DNA of 51,367 nt from an uncultured Collinsella sp. (GTDB lineage Bacteria > Actinomycetota > Coriobacteriia > Coriobacteriales > Coriobacteriaceae). Positions 8,218-22,489 of this stretch are shown here, in pieces. The stretch is taken from assembly GCA_902493535.1 (NCBI GenBank), contig CABUQG010000013.1, forward strand, positions 1 through 51,367, given 5' to 3'. The position numbers were made by a program, and so were the translations under genes. Every line of letters starts with the position of its first letter. Within the stretch, counting starts at the first letter, position 1. Below the pieces are notes generated by a model. It saw only the letters and a program-made list of their open reading frames with translations. It did not search any database and had not been told where the DNA came from.

Positions 8218-8351
8218 GGCCGCGCCGCCGAAGGCCGGGCGCAAGGTTTTCGTAGATTCCGCACGAGCCGGAAAGCACTTAATGTGCTTTCCGAGCGAGC
8301 CCAGGACCTGACCGAGCGAAAACCTTGCGCCCGGCCTTCGGCGGCGCGGCC
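8218..8351 (+). repeat. Variable-arm hairpin element A (conserved core, 35-bp perfect arms)
   Basis: Left arm 8218-8252 and right arm 8317-8351 are perfectly complementary over 35 bp. The 64-nt core (8253-8316) holds an inner hairpin, GGAAAGCAC/GTGCTTTCC closed by a TTAAT loop. The core is shared with elements B and C; the arms are not. Outside the perfect arms an imperfect inverted repeat continues from about 8174 to 8400, with GGCGTC, CAACG and AAAACC blocks mirrored on the other side. It lies between the aminotransferase stop and the rplJ promoter, whose -35 is inside the outer right arm. Confidence 0.85.
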
Positions 8352-8384
8352 GGATGGTGGAATTGTGTGCAGCCAGGTTTTCCG

Positions 8385-8413
8385 TTGACCGACGCCGGGG
8401 TCCCCGCCATAAT
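8385..8413 (+). promoter_or_regulatory. rplJ-rplL promoter
   Basis: TTGACC (8385-8390) and CATAAT (8408-8413) are spaced by 17 bp, the best promoter in the window. Transcription would begin near 8420, giving a leader of about 210 nt. The -35 lies in the outer arm of element A. Confidence 0.7.
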
Positions 8414-8424
8414 ACTTTCGGTTC

Positions 8425-8527
8425 ACGCACGAATCCGCTGCCAGAGACAGCCGGCGCAAACGGGCATCGCCCGCGAGCTTAATGGGATATCCCGCCAGCC
8501 GAGGTGGTCGAGTAGATATGTCTTCTC
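8425..8527 (+). promoter_or_regulatory. Ribosomal protein L10 leader RNA
   Basis: Within the rplJ 5' leader, GAGACAGCCGG (about 8445-8455) and CCGCCAGCCGAGGTGG (about 8491-8506), separated by a GC-rich stem, resemble the conserved segments of the bacterial L10 leader. That RNA binds L10(L12)4 for feedback control of rplJL. The call rests on recalled consensus and position. Confidence 0.65.
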
Positions 8528-8564
8528 GCCCCCGTCGCTCATGCAGCGCGGGGGCTTTCTTTTT
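8528..8564 (+). terminator. Intrinsic terminator/attenuator in the rplJ leader
   Basis: GCCCCCG plus CGCT pairs with AGCG plus CGGGGGC, with one bulged T, followed by TTTCTTTTT. It sits between the L10 leader and rplJ, 65 nt before the start codon, the expected place for L10-controlled attenuation. Confidence 0.75.
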
Positions 8565-8629
8565 GGACATGCCCCCGTCACGTCCTTGTGGCGGACCGTG
8601 CCCGGAAAGAATTCGAGGAGGTGTAATTC

Positions 8630-9151
8630 ATGCCCCAGCAGTACAAAATCGACAAGGTTGCAGAGATCGAGTCCCGTATCGCCGAGAACGCCGGTCTGTT
8701 CGTCGTCAACTACAACGGTCTGACGGTTAAGCAGGCTCAGGAGCTGCGTCATCAGCTTCGCGAGTGCGGCGCCGAGATGAAGGTCTACAAGAACAACCTG
8801 GTCAAGATCGCTCTCAAGAACCAGGAGCAGCCCGAGCTCGACGAGATCCTCGCCGGCCCCGTCGCTTATGTGTTCTACGAGACCGAGCCGGTCGAGGCCG
8901 CTAAGACCCTTAAGGACTTCTCTGCTAAGTCCAAGGGCGTCCTTGAGATCAAGGGCGGTATCTCCGACGGCAAGGCCGTTTCCGCTGATGATGTTAAGGC
9001 TATCGCCGAGCTGCCCACCAAGGATCAGCTTCTCGGTCAGATCGCCGGTCTCATCTCCGGTTTCGCTCGCGACATCGCTGTCTGCGTCAACGGCGTTTCC
9101 TCTGGTCTCGCTCGTTCGATCCAGCAGGTCTCCGAGCAGAAGGCAGCCTAG
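8630..9151 (+). CDS. rplJ: 50S ribosomal protein L10
   Basis: A 173-aa base protein of the L10(L12)n stalk, which binds 23S rRNA and anchors L7/L12 for translation factor recruitment. The N-terminal RNA-binding region has the family pattern LFVVNYNGLTVKQ and the helical L12-binding tail lies at the C-terminus. ATG 8630 follows GAGGAGGTG at about 8615-8623. It is co-transcribed with rplL after 102 nt. The leader carries an L10-type RNA and an attenuator, so autoregulation is likely. Confidence 0.97.
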   Translation: MPQQYKIDKVAEIESRIAENAGLFVVNYNGLTVKQAQELRHQLRECGAEMKVYKNNLVKIALKNQEQPELDEILAGPVAYVFYETEPVEAAKTLKDFSAKSKGVLEIKGGISDGKAVSADDVKAIAELPTKDQLLGQIAGLISGFARDIAVCVNGVSSGLARSIQQVSEQKAA

Positions 9152-9253
9152 TCGCTGTTTTCACCCGCGGCGGCAACGCCGCACCCCTGACGCATTCGCG
9201 TCGTGTTTTAACTGATCTCCGTGCATCTGCACGGAAACCGAAAGGACTTAGAA

Positions 9254-9631
9254 ATGGCTAAGCTTACCACCGATGAGATCATCGATGCTCTTAAGGAAAT
9301 GACCCTTCTCGAGGCTTCCGAGCTCGTTAAGGCTATCGAGGACACCTTCGGCGTTTCCGCCGCTGCTCCTGCCGCCGTTGTCGCCGCTCCCGCTGCTGGC
9401 GCTGCTGAGGCCGAGGAGAAGACCGAGTTTGACGTCGTGCTCGAGGGCTTCGGCGACAACAAGATCCAGGTCATCAAGGCCGTCCGTGAGCTCACCAACC
9501 TTGGCCTGAAGGAGGCCAAGGAGGTCGTCGAGGGCGCTCCCAAGGCTGTTCTCGAGGGTGCCAAGAAGGAGGACGCCGAGGCTGCCAAGGAGAAGCTCGA
9601 GGCTGCTGGCGCTGCTGTCACCCTCAAGTAA
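9254..9631 (+). CDS. rplL: 50S ribosomal protein L7/L12
   Basis: A 125-aa stalk protein: N-terminal dimerisation domain, Ala/Pro-rich hinge at about 35-52, and C-terminal factor-binding domain with EKTEFDVVL and LKEAKEVVEG. I chose ATG 9254 because MAKLTTDEI is the usual beginning and GAAAGGA lies just before it; an upstream in-frame start at 9221 would add 11 unlikely residues. It ends at a strong terminator. Codon use is highly biased, as expected for an abundant protein. Confidence 0.97.
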   Translation: MAKLTTDEIIDALKEMTLLEASELVKAIEDTFGVSAAAPAAVVAAPAAGAAEAEEKTEFDVVLEGFGDNKIQVIKAVRELTNLGLKEAKEVVEGAPKAVLEGAKKEDAEAAKEKLEAAGAAVTLK

Positions 9632-9659
9632 TCAGGCTTTCTCGCCAGATTTCTTTGCA

Positions 9660-9692
9660 GACGGGGTTCGCATTGCGAGCCCCGTCTTTTTT
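9660..9692 (+). terminator. rplJL terminator
   Basis: GACGGGG-TTCGC pairs with GCGAG-CCCCGTC around ATT, followed by TTTTTT. A canonical intrinsic terminator. Confidence 0.9.
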
Positions 9693-9944
9693 GTTTTGGC
9701 CCCTCATTCCCATTGCTCGGCACGCAGAACACCGCTGTCTTCGCCGTGCCAATCCCGTTACCGCTGGGGCGTAAAATTGCATCATTCGAGCAATAATTTG
9801 CGTTGACCTGCTGAAGAATTGCGTTTGCCTTACGGCGACGTATGTCTCCGGCGGTAAGATACTTCAGTATCGCAATTTGGTCTGCGGCCGCCGTGCCGCA
9901 CGCACAGGGCGCATCCTGCGCCTGCGAAAGGATCCTTGAATAAC
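9693..9944 (+). other. Non-coding gap before galU
   Basis: No gene is seen. It contains TTGACC at 9803-9808 without a convincing -10, and TAAGAT at 9855-9860 overlapping a small palindrome, GATACT-TC-AGTATC (9858-9871). Either could belong to the galU promoter. Confidence 0.4.
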
Positions 9945-10853
9945 ATGAAGGCAATCATCCCCGCCGCCGGTCTTGGCACGCGTTTTCTGCCTGGCACCAA
10001 GTGCACGCCCAAAGAGATGCTGCCGGTGCTCGACAAACCGGTCATCCAGTACGTCGTTGAGGAGGCGCTCGACCCCGATGAGGTCGACGATGCTATTATC
10101 GTCACCTCTCCTGGCAAGCCCGAGTTGCTGAGCTACTTCCAGCCCGATCGCTCGCTCGAGAACCTGCTTCGCGAGCGTGGCAAGGATGCTTATGCCGACG
10201 CCGTCGCCCATGCTGGTGGTATGCCGGTCGACTTCCGTTATCAGTACGAGCCCAAGGGCCTTGGCCACGCCATTCGCTCTGCCGCCGACGCTGTGGCAGG
10301 GGAGAACTTCCTGGTTCTTCTGGGCGACTACGTTGTGCCCAACCGCGACATCTGTGACAAGATGCTTGCCGTCTCCAAGGAGCACGGTGGCGCTTCTGTT
10401 ATCGCCGTTGCCGCGTGCGCTCCCGAGGAAGTCAGCCGCTATGGCGTTATCGCCGGCGATCGCGTGGGCGCTCTCGAGGGCTTCGAGAATGCCGCCGACG
10501 ACGAGCCCGGTGCCGTTTGGCGCATCGGCGGCCTGGTCGAGAAGCCCGCTCCCGAGGCGGCTCCGTCCAACCTGTACATCGTCGGTCGCTACCTGCTGAG
10601 CCCGTTGGTCATGGACCTGCTGGCCGATCAGCAGGCCGGTAAGGGCGGCGAGATCCAGCTGACCGACGCCATGGCCCGCTCGCTCGACCGCGAGGCCATG
10701 TACGCCGTCGTCATCGACCCGCTGTCGGGCTACGATACCGGTACCCCGTCTGGCTGGATGGCCACCAACGCCCTCATGGCTGCAAGCGATCCTCGCTTTG
10801 CCGGCGCCTTCTGGGATGCCATCGACGAGCGCGGCGGTTTGATGCGTAAGTAA
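9945..10853 (+). CDS. galU: UTP--glucose-1-phosphate uridylyltransferase
   Basis: A 302-aa cytosolic enzyme forming UDP-glucose from UTP and glucose 1-phosphate for envelope glycans and galactose metabolism. The nucleotidyltransferase signature starts at once: PAAGLGTRFLP with KCTPKEMLPV (residues 6-28). GGLVEKP in the second half is also typical. I chose ATG 9945: GAAAGGA at 9926-9932 fits it at about 12 nt, whereas the in-frame TTG at 9936 is only 3 nt away. It is monocistronic, between its own terminator and the rplL terminator. Confidence 0.95.
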   Translation: MKAIIPAAGLGTRFLPGTKCTPKEMLPVLDKPVIQYVVEEALDPDEVDDAIIVTSPGKPELLSYFQPDRSLENLLRERGKDAYADAVAHAGGMPVDFRYQYEPKGLGHAIRSAADAVAGENFLVLLGDYVVPNRDICDKMLAVSKEHGGASVIAVAACAPEEVSRYGVIAGDRVGALEGFENAADDEPGAVWRIGGLVEKPAPEAAPSNLYIVGRYLLSPLVMDLLADQQAGKGGEIQLTDAMARSLDREAMYAVVIDPLSGYDTGTPSGWMATNALMAASDPRFAGAFWDAIDERGGLMRK

Positions 10854-10873
10854 GCCTTCGGGCATCGACATTT

Positions 10874-10907
10874 ACGGGTGCGGACTTCGGTTCGCGCCCG
10901 TTTTTTT
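10874..10907 (+). terminator. galU terminator
   Basis: ACGGGTGCG pairs with CGCGCCCGT (one mismatch), followed by a run of seven T. Confidence 0.85.
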
Positions 10908-10950
10908 ATAAGAGCTGCGATTGCTAACCCTCTGTTCACAGAAAATATAT

Positions 10951-10962
10951 GAACAGGTGTTC
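10951..10962. promoter_or_regulatory. Candidate LexA (SOS) box without an SOS gene
   Basis: GAAC-AGGT-GTTC matches the GAAC-N4-GTTC core of the Gram-positive/actinobacterial LexA box and is followed by G. An overlapping inverted repeat, CTGTTCA-N11-TGAACAG, spans 10932-10956. The nearest start downstream is rpoB, 180 bp away. No small gene is supported in between. Confidence 0.4.
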
Positions 10963-11040
10963 GATGCACATCCATCTACCTGCATGTTTTCTGTCGAAAA
11001 ACTTTGCTACTCCAAAAACTCAATCACGTCAAGGCTTTTC

Positions 11041-11068
11041 TTGCTCAACGGTCGGTACCTGATAAACT
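11041..11068 (+). promoter_or_regulatory. Candidate rpoBC promoter
   Basis: TTGCTC (11041-11046) and TAAACT (11063-11068) are spaced by 16 bp, about 73 bp before the rpoB start. It is a modest match, but the only reasonable one near the gene. Confidence 0.4.
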
Positions 11069-11141
11069 ATTAGGTTGCGATAACTGGCGAAGCTATGCCT
11101 CGCCAATCCACCGAGCATTTCCGTGAAGGAGGAAAAACCTG

Positions 11142-14633
<3,492 letters not shown>

Positions 14634-14639
14634 TTGACT

Positions 14640-19115
<4,476 letters not shown>

Positions 19116-19146
19116 TTTCCTAGAACGTTAACCGCCCTTCCAAAGA

Positions 19147-19178
19147 CCCGCTTCCCAACAGGGGAGCGGGCCTTTTTT
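19147..19178 (+). terminator. rpoBC terminator
   Basis: CCCGCTTCCC pairs with GGGGAGCGGG with one G-T pair, followed by a T-run. Confidence 0.85.
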
Positions 19179-19186
19179 GTTGAAGA

Positions 19187-19230
19187 AAACCTGTCAAAAA
19201 GGGACAGGTTTATTTTGGTAGGTTTTTTCC
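19187..19230 (+). repeat. Left inverted copy flanking the sigma module
   Basis: The 40 nt at 19191-19230 match, in inverse orientation, 21136-21175 at 35 of 40 positions. Within it AAACCTGTC (19187-19195) pairs with GACAGGTTT (19203-19211), so the copy can itself form a hairpin ending in ATTTT. It belongs to a GGGACAGG-containing repeat seen elsewhere in the window (44751-44884, 47007-47043, 47376-47415). Confidence 0.7.
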
Positions 19231-19317
19231 TGCTTGAATTTGAAACATTCCGTTCGATCAAAGCGTATCTATGGTGAGGGCCTCATCGAGAACCATTAAT
19301 GCTACCGGGAGGTGATT

Positions 19318-19836
19318 ATGGAAGAACAAGCTTTTAGACAGGCGGTCGAAGATCACCGGGATGTCGTGTTTCGAATCGCATTGACGTACCTGCGCGATCG
19401 TGCCGATGCCGACGATATCGCCCAAGATGTCTTTCTTAAGTTGCTTAAAAGCGATGGACACTTTGAAAGCTGGGAACATCTTCGCCGCTGGCTTATCCGG
19501 GTCACAATCAATGAATGCAAATCGCTCTTTCGAAAGCCATGGAGGCGTGTGGAGGATATTGAGAACCTGGCCGATTCGCTCTCGGCAGCGCAGGATGAGA
19601 CCAAGGCGGTCCTGTCAGACGTTATGCGACTTCCGGAGCGATTCCGCGTTCCCATCGTGCTCTATTACTATCTGGGCTTTTCGACCTCAGAGATTGCCGA
19701 GTTACTGCATGTGCCAGCCGCGACCGTTCGAACGCGTTTAGCTCGCGGCAGGTCGAAGCTCAAGTTCATCCTAGAGGAGGGCGACCGTGAAATCCAATCA
19801 AATCAAGCAGGCCTTCGAGTCCATCCAAGCCGATAG
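19318..19836 (+). CDS. ECF-type RNA polymerase sigma factor
   Basis: A 172-aa sigma-70 family protein with only regions 2 and 4. Region 2 (about 14-42) shows ALTYLRDRADADDIAQDVF; region 4 (about 105-155) is a helix-turn-helix with FSTSEIAELLHVPAATVRTR. Such factors direct polymerase to a small stress or envelope regulon. I chose ATG 19318 because GGGAGG at 19307-19312 precedes it; an in-frame GTG at 19312 overlaps that site. Its 3' end overlaps the next gene by 50 nt, so translation is coupled and the neighbour is the likely anti-sigma factor. Third-position GC is lower than in the flanking rpoBC and str genes. Confidence 0.92.
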   Translation: MEEQAFRQAVEDHRDVVFRIALTYLRDRADADDIAQDVFLKLLKSDGHFESWEHLRRWLIRVTINECKSLFRKPWRRVEDIENLADSLSAAQDETKAVLSDVMRLPERFRVPIVLYYYLGFSTSEIAELLHVPAATVRTRLARGRSKLKFILEEGDREIQSNQAGLRVHPSR

Positions 19837-20863
19837 TGATCTTGCAGATCGCGTCCTAAACACCGCTGCGGGTGAGCCGCTTCATCGAAAGGGCCACGCG
19901 AAGCCCCTCCATGTTGCCGTAATCGGATGTCTTGTCGGAGTGCTGGCGACCGGAGGAGTCGCCTACGCCGTTGTCAATTCCGGCTATTTTGCCTCAGCTT
20001 GGGGAAACCACGGCAATGGGGATTCCATCACCTGGACCAACGGCGGCTCATTGGGGACTAAATACACCTACACCAGAGAGTTTGGTGATGGCATCGCGCC
20101 CCAAAGCCTGGAGGGTGCAGTCCAGAAGGTTAATCTGTCCGTCGAGGGTAACGGTTATACGCTCGATATCCATGAGATGGCTATCGATCAAAACGGCTGC
20201 GGCGCCGTGACGTTTACGTTGTCCAATCCAAATGGAGTTAACTGCTACAAGCCGGCAGCAGAGATCGGCGAACTTGTTCTTTATGGTGAAGAAGAACGGG
20301 GCATCGGCACGCCCGACATGAAGTTCGGCGAGGAATGGGCTGACACACGCTGCACCATTGATAAGGACACATCAAGCGATACTGTCATTAATGGCACGAT
20401 GTACTTTGCTTCTATGGATCGCGAGCGAGGTTTTCAACATGCGGTCACCTGGAATATCCAGTGGACCGAGGGCGAAGGTGAGAGTGCGAGGCAGTTTGAA
20501 GCATCGACGCCCGAGTTTAGCGTTGGAGCGTACGTCGATACAAAGGAACTCCGCTCCGGTGACTCGCCTCTTGAGATTAGCCCGTTTTCCATCCAGACGC
20601 ACATCGATGATTTGGGCGATGAAGCAGTCACGAAAAAGCTGACCGTCAGCTACAAGGATGGATCGGAGCAGATTATCGAAGATGACGACGCAGGGGTGTT
20701 CAACTTATATTTTTCTTATGCGCGCAATAGCGGAGAGAACATCTGGGTGCCAACGAAGTTAATCGATGTCGACCAAGTGGTCTCAGTAACGCTTGAGGGT
20801 ACGAGGTGCACGTCAACAGGAGAGACCGAAACGGAAGAGCCCTTTACCATCGTTTATTCGTAA
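19787..20863 (+). CDS. Putative membrane-anchored anti-sigma factor (DUF4179-like)
   Basis: A 358-aa protein with a cytoplasmic N-terminus of about 40 residues, one membrane helix at roughly 42-65 (VAVIGCLVGVLATGGVAYAV) and a large extracytoplasmic part rich in beta-strand patterns. This layout and the 50-nt overlap with the ECF sigma gene match sigma/anti-sigma pairs in Firmicutes and Coriobacteriia, where the second protein often carries a DUF4179 domain. I infer that the short N-terminal segment binds the sigma factor and that the outer domain senses a signal. GTG 19787 follows GGAGGG. A terminator lies directly after the stop. Confidence 0.75.
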   Translation: MKSNQIKQAFESIQADSDLADRVLNTAAGEPLHRKGHAKPLHVAVIGCLVGVLATGGVAYAVVNSGYFASAWGNHGNGDSITWTNGGSLGTKYTYTREFGDGIAPQSLEGAVQKVNLSVEGNGYTLDIHEMAIDQNGCGAVTFTLSNPNGVNCYKPAAEIGELVLYGEEERGIGTPDMKFGEEWADTRCTIDKDTSSDTVINGTMYFASMDRERGFQHAVTWNIQWTEGEGESARQFEASTPEFSVGAYVDTKELRSGDSPLEISPFSIQTHIDDLGDEAVTKKLTVSYKDGSEQIIEDDDAGVFNLYFSYARNSGENIWVPTKLIDVDQVVSVTLEGTRCTSTGETETEEPFTIVYS

Positions 20864-20870
20864 GGTCTGA

Positions 20871-20904
20871 GGCCGCTTCCCATTAGGGGAAGCGGCCTAT
20901 TTTG
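20871..20904 (+). terminator. Terminator after the sigma/anti-sigma pair
   Basis: GGCCGCTTCCC (20871-20881) pairs with GGGAAGCGGCC (20887-20897), followed by TATTTTG. Confidence 0.85.
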
Positions 20905-20943
20905 TGATACATGGGTGGTTGAAGCAAGCGATATTCGTCTGAA

Positions 20944-21074
20944 TTTTGGAAGTATGCGGCAAAATCCCGATAGGCCGACCACACCGCATATGCTCAAGCG
21001 TTCTACCTGCCGGTTTGTTATCGCAAAACCCTTGTGCGCTCAGCAAGTTCAAAATTTGCCGCATACTTCCGAAA
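20944..21074. repeat. Long-range inverted repeat, 20-bp arms
   Basis: The arm at 20944-20963 (containing GGAAGTATGCGGCAAA) is mirrored at 21055-21074 with near-perfect complementarity, enclosing about 91 nt. No gene is supported between the arms. Together with 21136-21175 and element B it fills the 682-bp gap before rpsL. Confidence 0.65.
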
Positions 21075-21135
21075 ACGCCGCCGATTTCCATGCGAGAGAT
21101 GAGAGCAGATCACCGCTGGAGCGCAGCATTTCCCC

Positions 21136-21175
21136 AGATAAAACCGACCAAAATAAACCTGTCCTTTTTTGGCAG
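21136..21175 (-). repeat. Right inverted copy flanking the sigma module
   Basis: The reverse complement of 19191-19230 with five mismatches in 40. With the left copy it brackets a 1.9-kb segment holding the ECF sigma factor and its partner. Confidence 0.7.
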
Positions 21176-21199
21176 GGAACGTTGCCCCAACGAGCACGT

Positions 21200-21340
21200 C
21201 GGATTCCCGGCCCGGGCGGCACAGGGGTTAAGTTTGTCGCGAGTTCCGCACGAGCCGGAGGCCACTTAATGTGGCCTCCGTGCGAGCCAGGACTGTAGAG
21301 CAGCAAACTTAACCCCTGTGCCGCCCGGGCCGGGAATCCG
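21200..21340 (+). repeat. Variable-arm hairpin element B (conserved core, 37-bp perfect arms)
   Basis: Left arm 21200-21236 and right arm 21304-21340 are perfectly complementary over 37 bp. The 67-nt core (21237-21303) is nearly the same as that of element C. It begins TCGCGAGTTCCGCACGA, holds the inner hairpin GGAGGCCAC/GTGGCCTCC, and ends AGGACTGTAGAGCAG. The arms are unrelated to those of A and C. It lies 205 bp before rpsL. Confidence 0.88.
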
Positions 21341-21545
21341 CCCCCGCGCACAGAAGGGGATTCCTTTTGTGTAGGCTTTGCGGAAATGTGCCAATTTTGG
21401 GATACGCCCGGCGGCGTGGTCTGTTGACGGCACAGCTAACGGCACGTATCCTATCGAACTGCGTGTTTCGTAGGGGGATGCTGACCCCTCGATTCAAGCC
21501 GTTGCACTTTACAGAAAGCTGGAATCATTCGAGAAGGAGTACGCT

Positions 21546-21923
21546 TTGCCTACTATTAACCAGCTGGTTCGCCAGGGCCGTCGTTCCGTGCCCAAGAAGT
21601 CCAAGAACGCTGCTCTGCAGCACAACTCCCAGAAGCGCGGCGTGTGCACCCGCGTCTTCACCACGAGCCCCAAGAAGCCGAACTCGGCTCTTCGTAAGGT
21701 TGCCCGTGTTCGCCTCGTCAACGGCATCGAAGTTACTGCTTACATCCCGGGTGAGGGCCACAACCTGCAGGAGCACTCCATCGTGCTCGTCCGCGGCGGT
21801 CGTGTCCGTGACCTCCCTGGTGTCCGTTATCACGTCATCCGTGGCGCCTACGACGCTGCTCCGGTCCAGAACCGTATGCAGGCCCGTTCCAAGTACGGTG
21901 CTAAGCGCCCCAAGGCCAAATAA
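21546..21923 (+). CDS. rpsL: 30S ribosomal protein S12
   Basis: A 125-aa decoding-centre protein, first gene of the str operon. TTG 21546 follows AAGGAG at 21534-21539. The two loops that contact 16S rRNA are seen as SPKKPNS (Lys43, normal) and GGRVRDLPGV. In the latter residue 88, codon 21807-21809, is Arg where nearly all bacteria have Lys. K88R (M. tuberculosis numbering) is a classical streptomycin-resistance change. The rest is ordinary and the length is normal. Confidence 0.97.
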   Translation: MPTINQLVRQGRRSVPKKSKNAALQHNSQKRGVCTRVFTTSPKKPNSALRKVARVRLVNGIEVTAYIPGEGHNLQEHSIVLVRGGRVRDLPGVRYHVIRGAYDAAPVQNRMQARSKYGAKRPKAK

Positions 21924-21996
21924 GCCAGATAACGTTTTGATACTTTCGCCGTGTGCCGCCTAAGCGCCGCACGGTAGACACTTAAGGAGATTTCAC

Positions 21997-22470
21997 ATGC
22001 CGCGTCGTGCAGCAGCTAATCGTCGTGAGGTTCAGCCTGACGCCGTTTACAACAACCGCCTGGTGACTCAGCTCATCAACAAGGTCCTTCTTGACGGCAA
22101 GAAGGCCACCGCTGAGCGCATCGTTTACACCGCTTTCGAGATCGTTGCCGAGAAGTCCGAGGGTGGCGACGCTCTCGCTACCTTCAAGAAGGCTATGGAC
22201 AATGTTAAGCCCACGCTCGAGGTTAAGCCCAAGCGTGTCGGTGGCGCTACCTATCAGGTCCCGATGGAGGTCAACTCCCGTCGTTCCACCGCTCTGGGTA
22301 TCCGCTGGATCGTCAACTTCTCCCGCGCTCGCAAGGAGAAGACCATGGCCGAGCGTCTCGCCAACGAGATCCTCGATGCTTCCAACGGCCTGGGCGCTTC
22401 CGTCAAGAAGCGTGAGGACGTCTTCAAGATGGCCGAGGCCAACCGCGCGTTCTCTCACTATCGTTGGTAA
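21997..22470 (+). CDS. rpsG: 30S ribosomal protein S7
   Basis: A 157-aa primary 16S rRNA binder of the small-subunit head. The family start PRRAAANRREVQPD and an internal MEVNSRRSTALGIRW segment are seen. ATG 21997 follows AAGGAGA. It is 73 nt after rpsL and 19 nt before fusA in one operon. In many bacteria S7 represses this operon; I do not see a specific binding site here. Confidence 0.97.
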   Translation: MPRRAAANRREVQPDAVYNNRLVTQLINKVLLDGKKATAERIVYTAFEIVAEKSEGGDALATFKKAMDNVKPTLEVKPKRVGGATYQVPMEVNSRRSTALGIRWIVNFSRARKEKTMAERLANEILDASNGLGASVKKREDVFKMAEANRAFSHYRW

Positions 22471-22489
22471 GTTAAGGTAAGGAACTAAC

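Noticed and set aside
8160..8400. Small proteins encoded across element A (and likewise B and C)
   Set aside because: Frames on both strands come from the GC-rich inverted arms; structure, not coding, is conserved among the copies.
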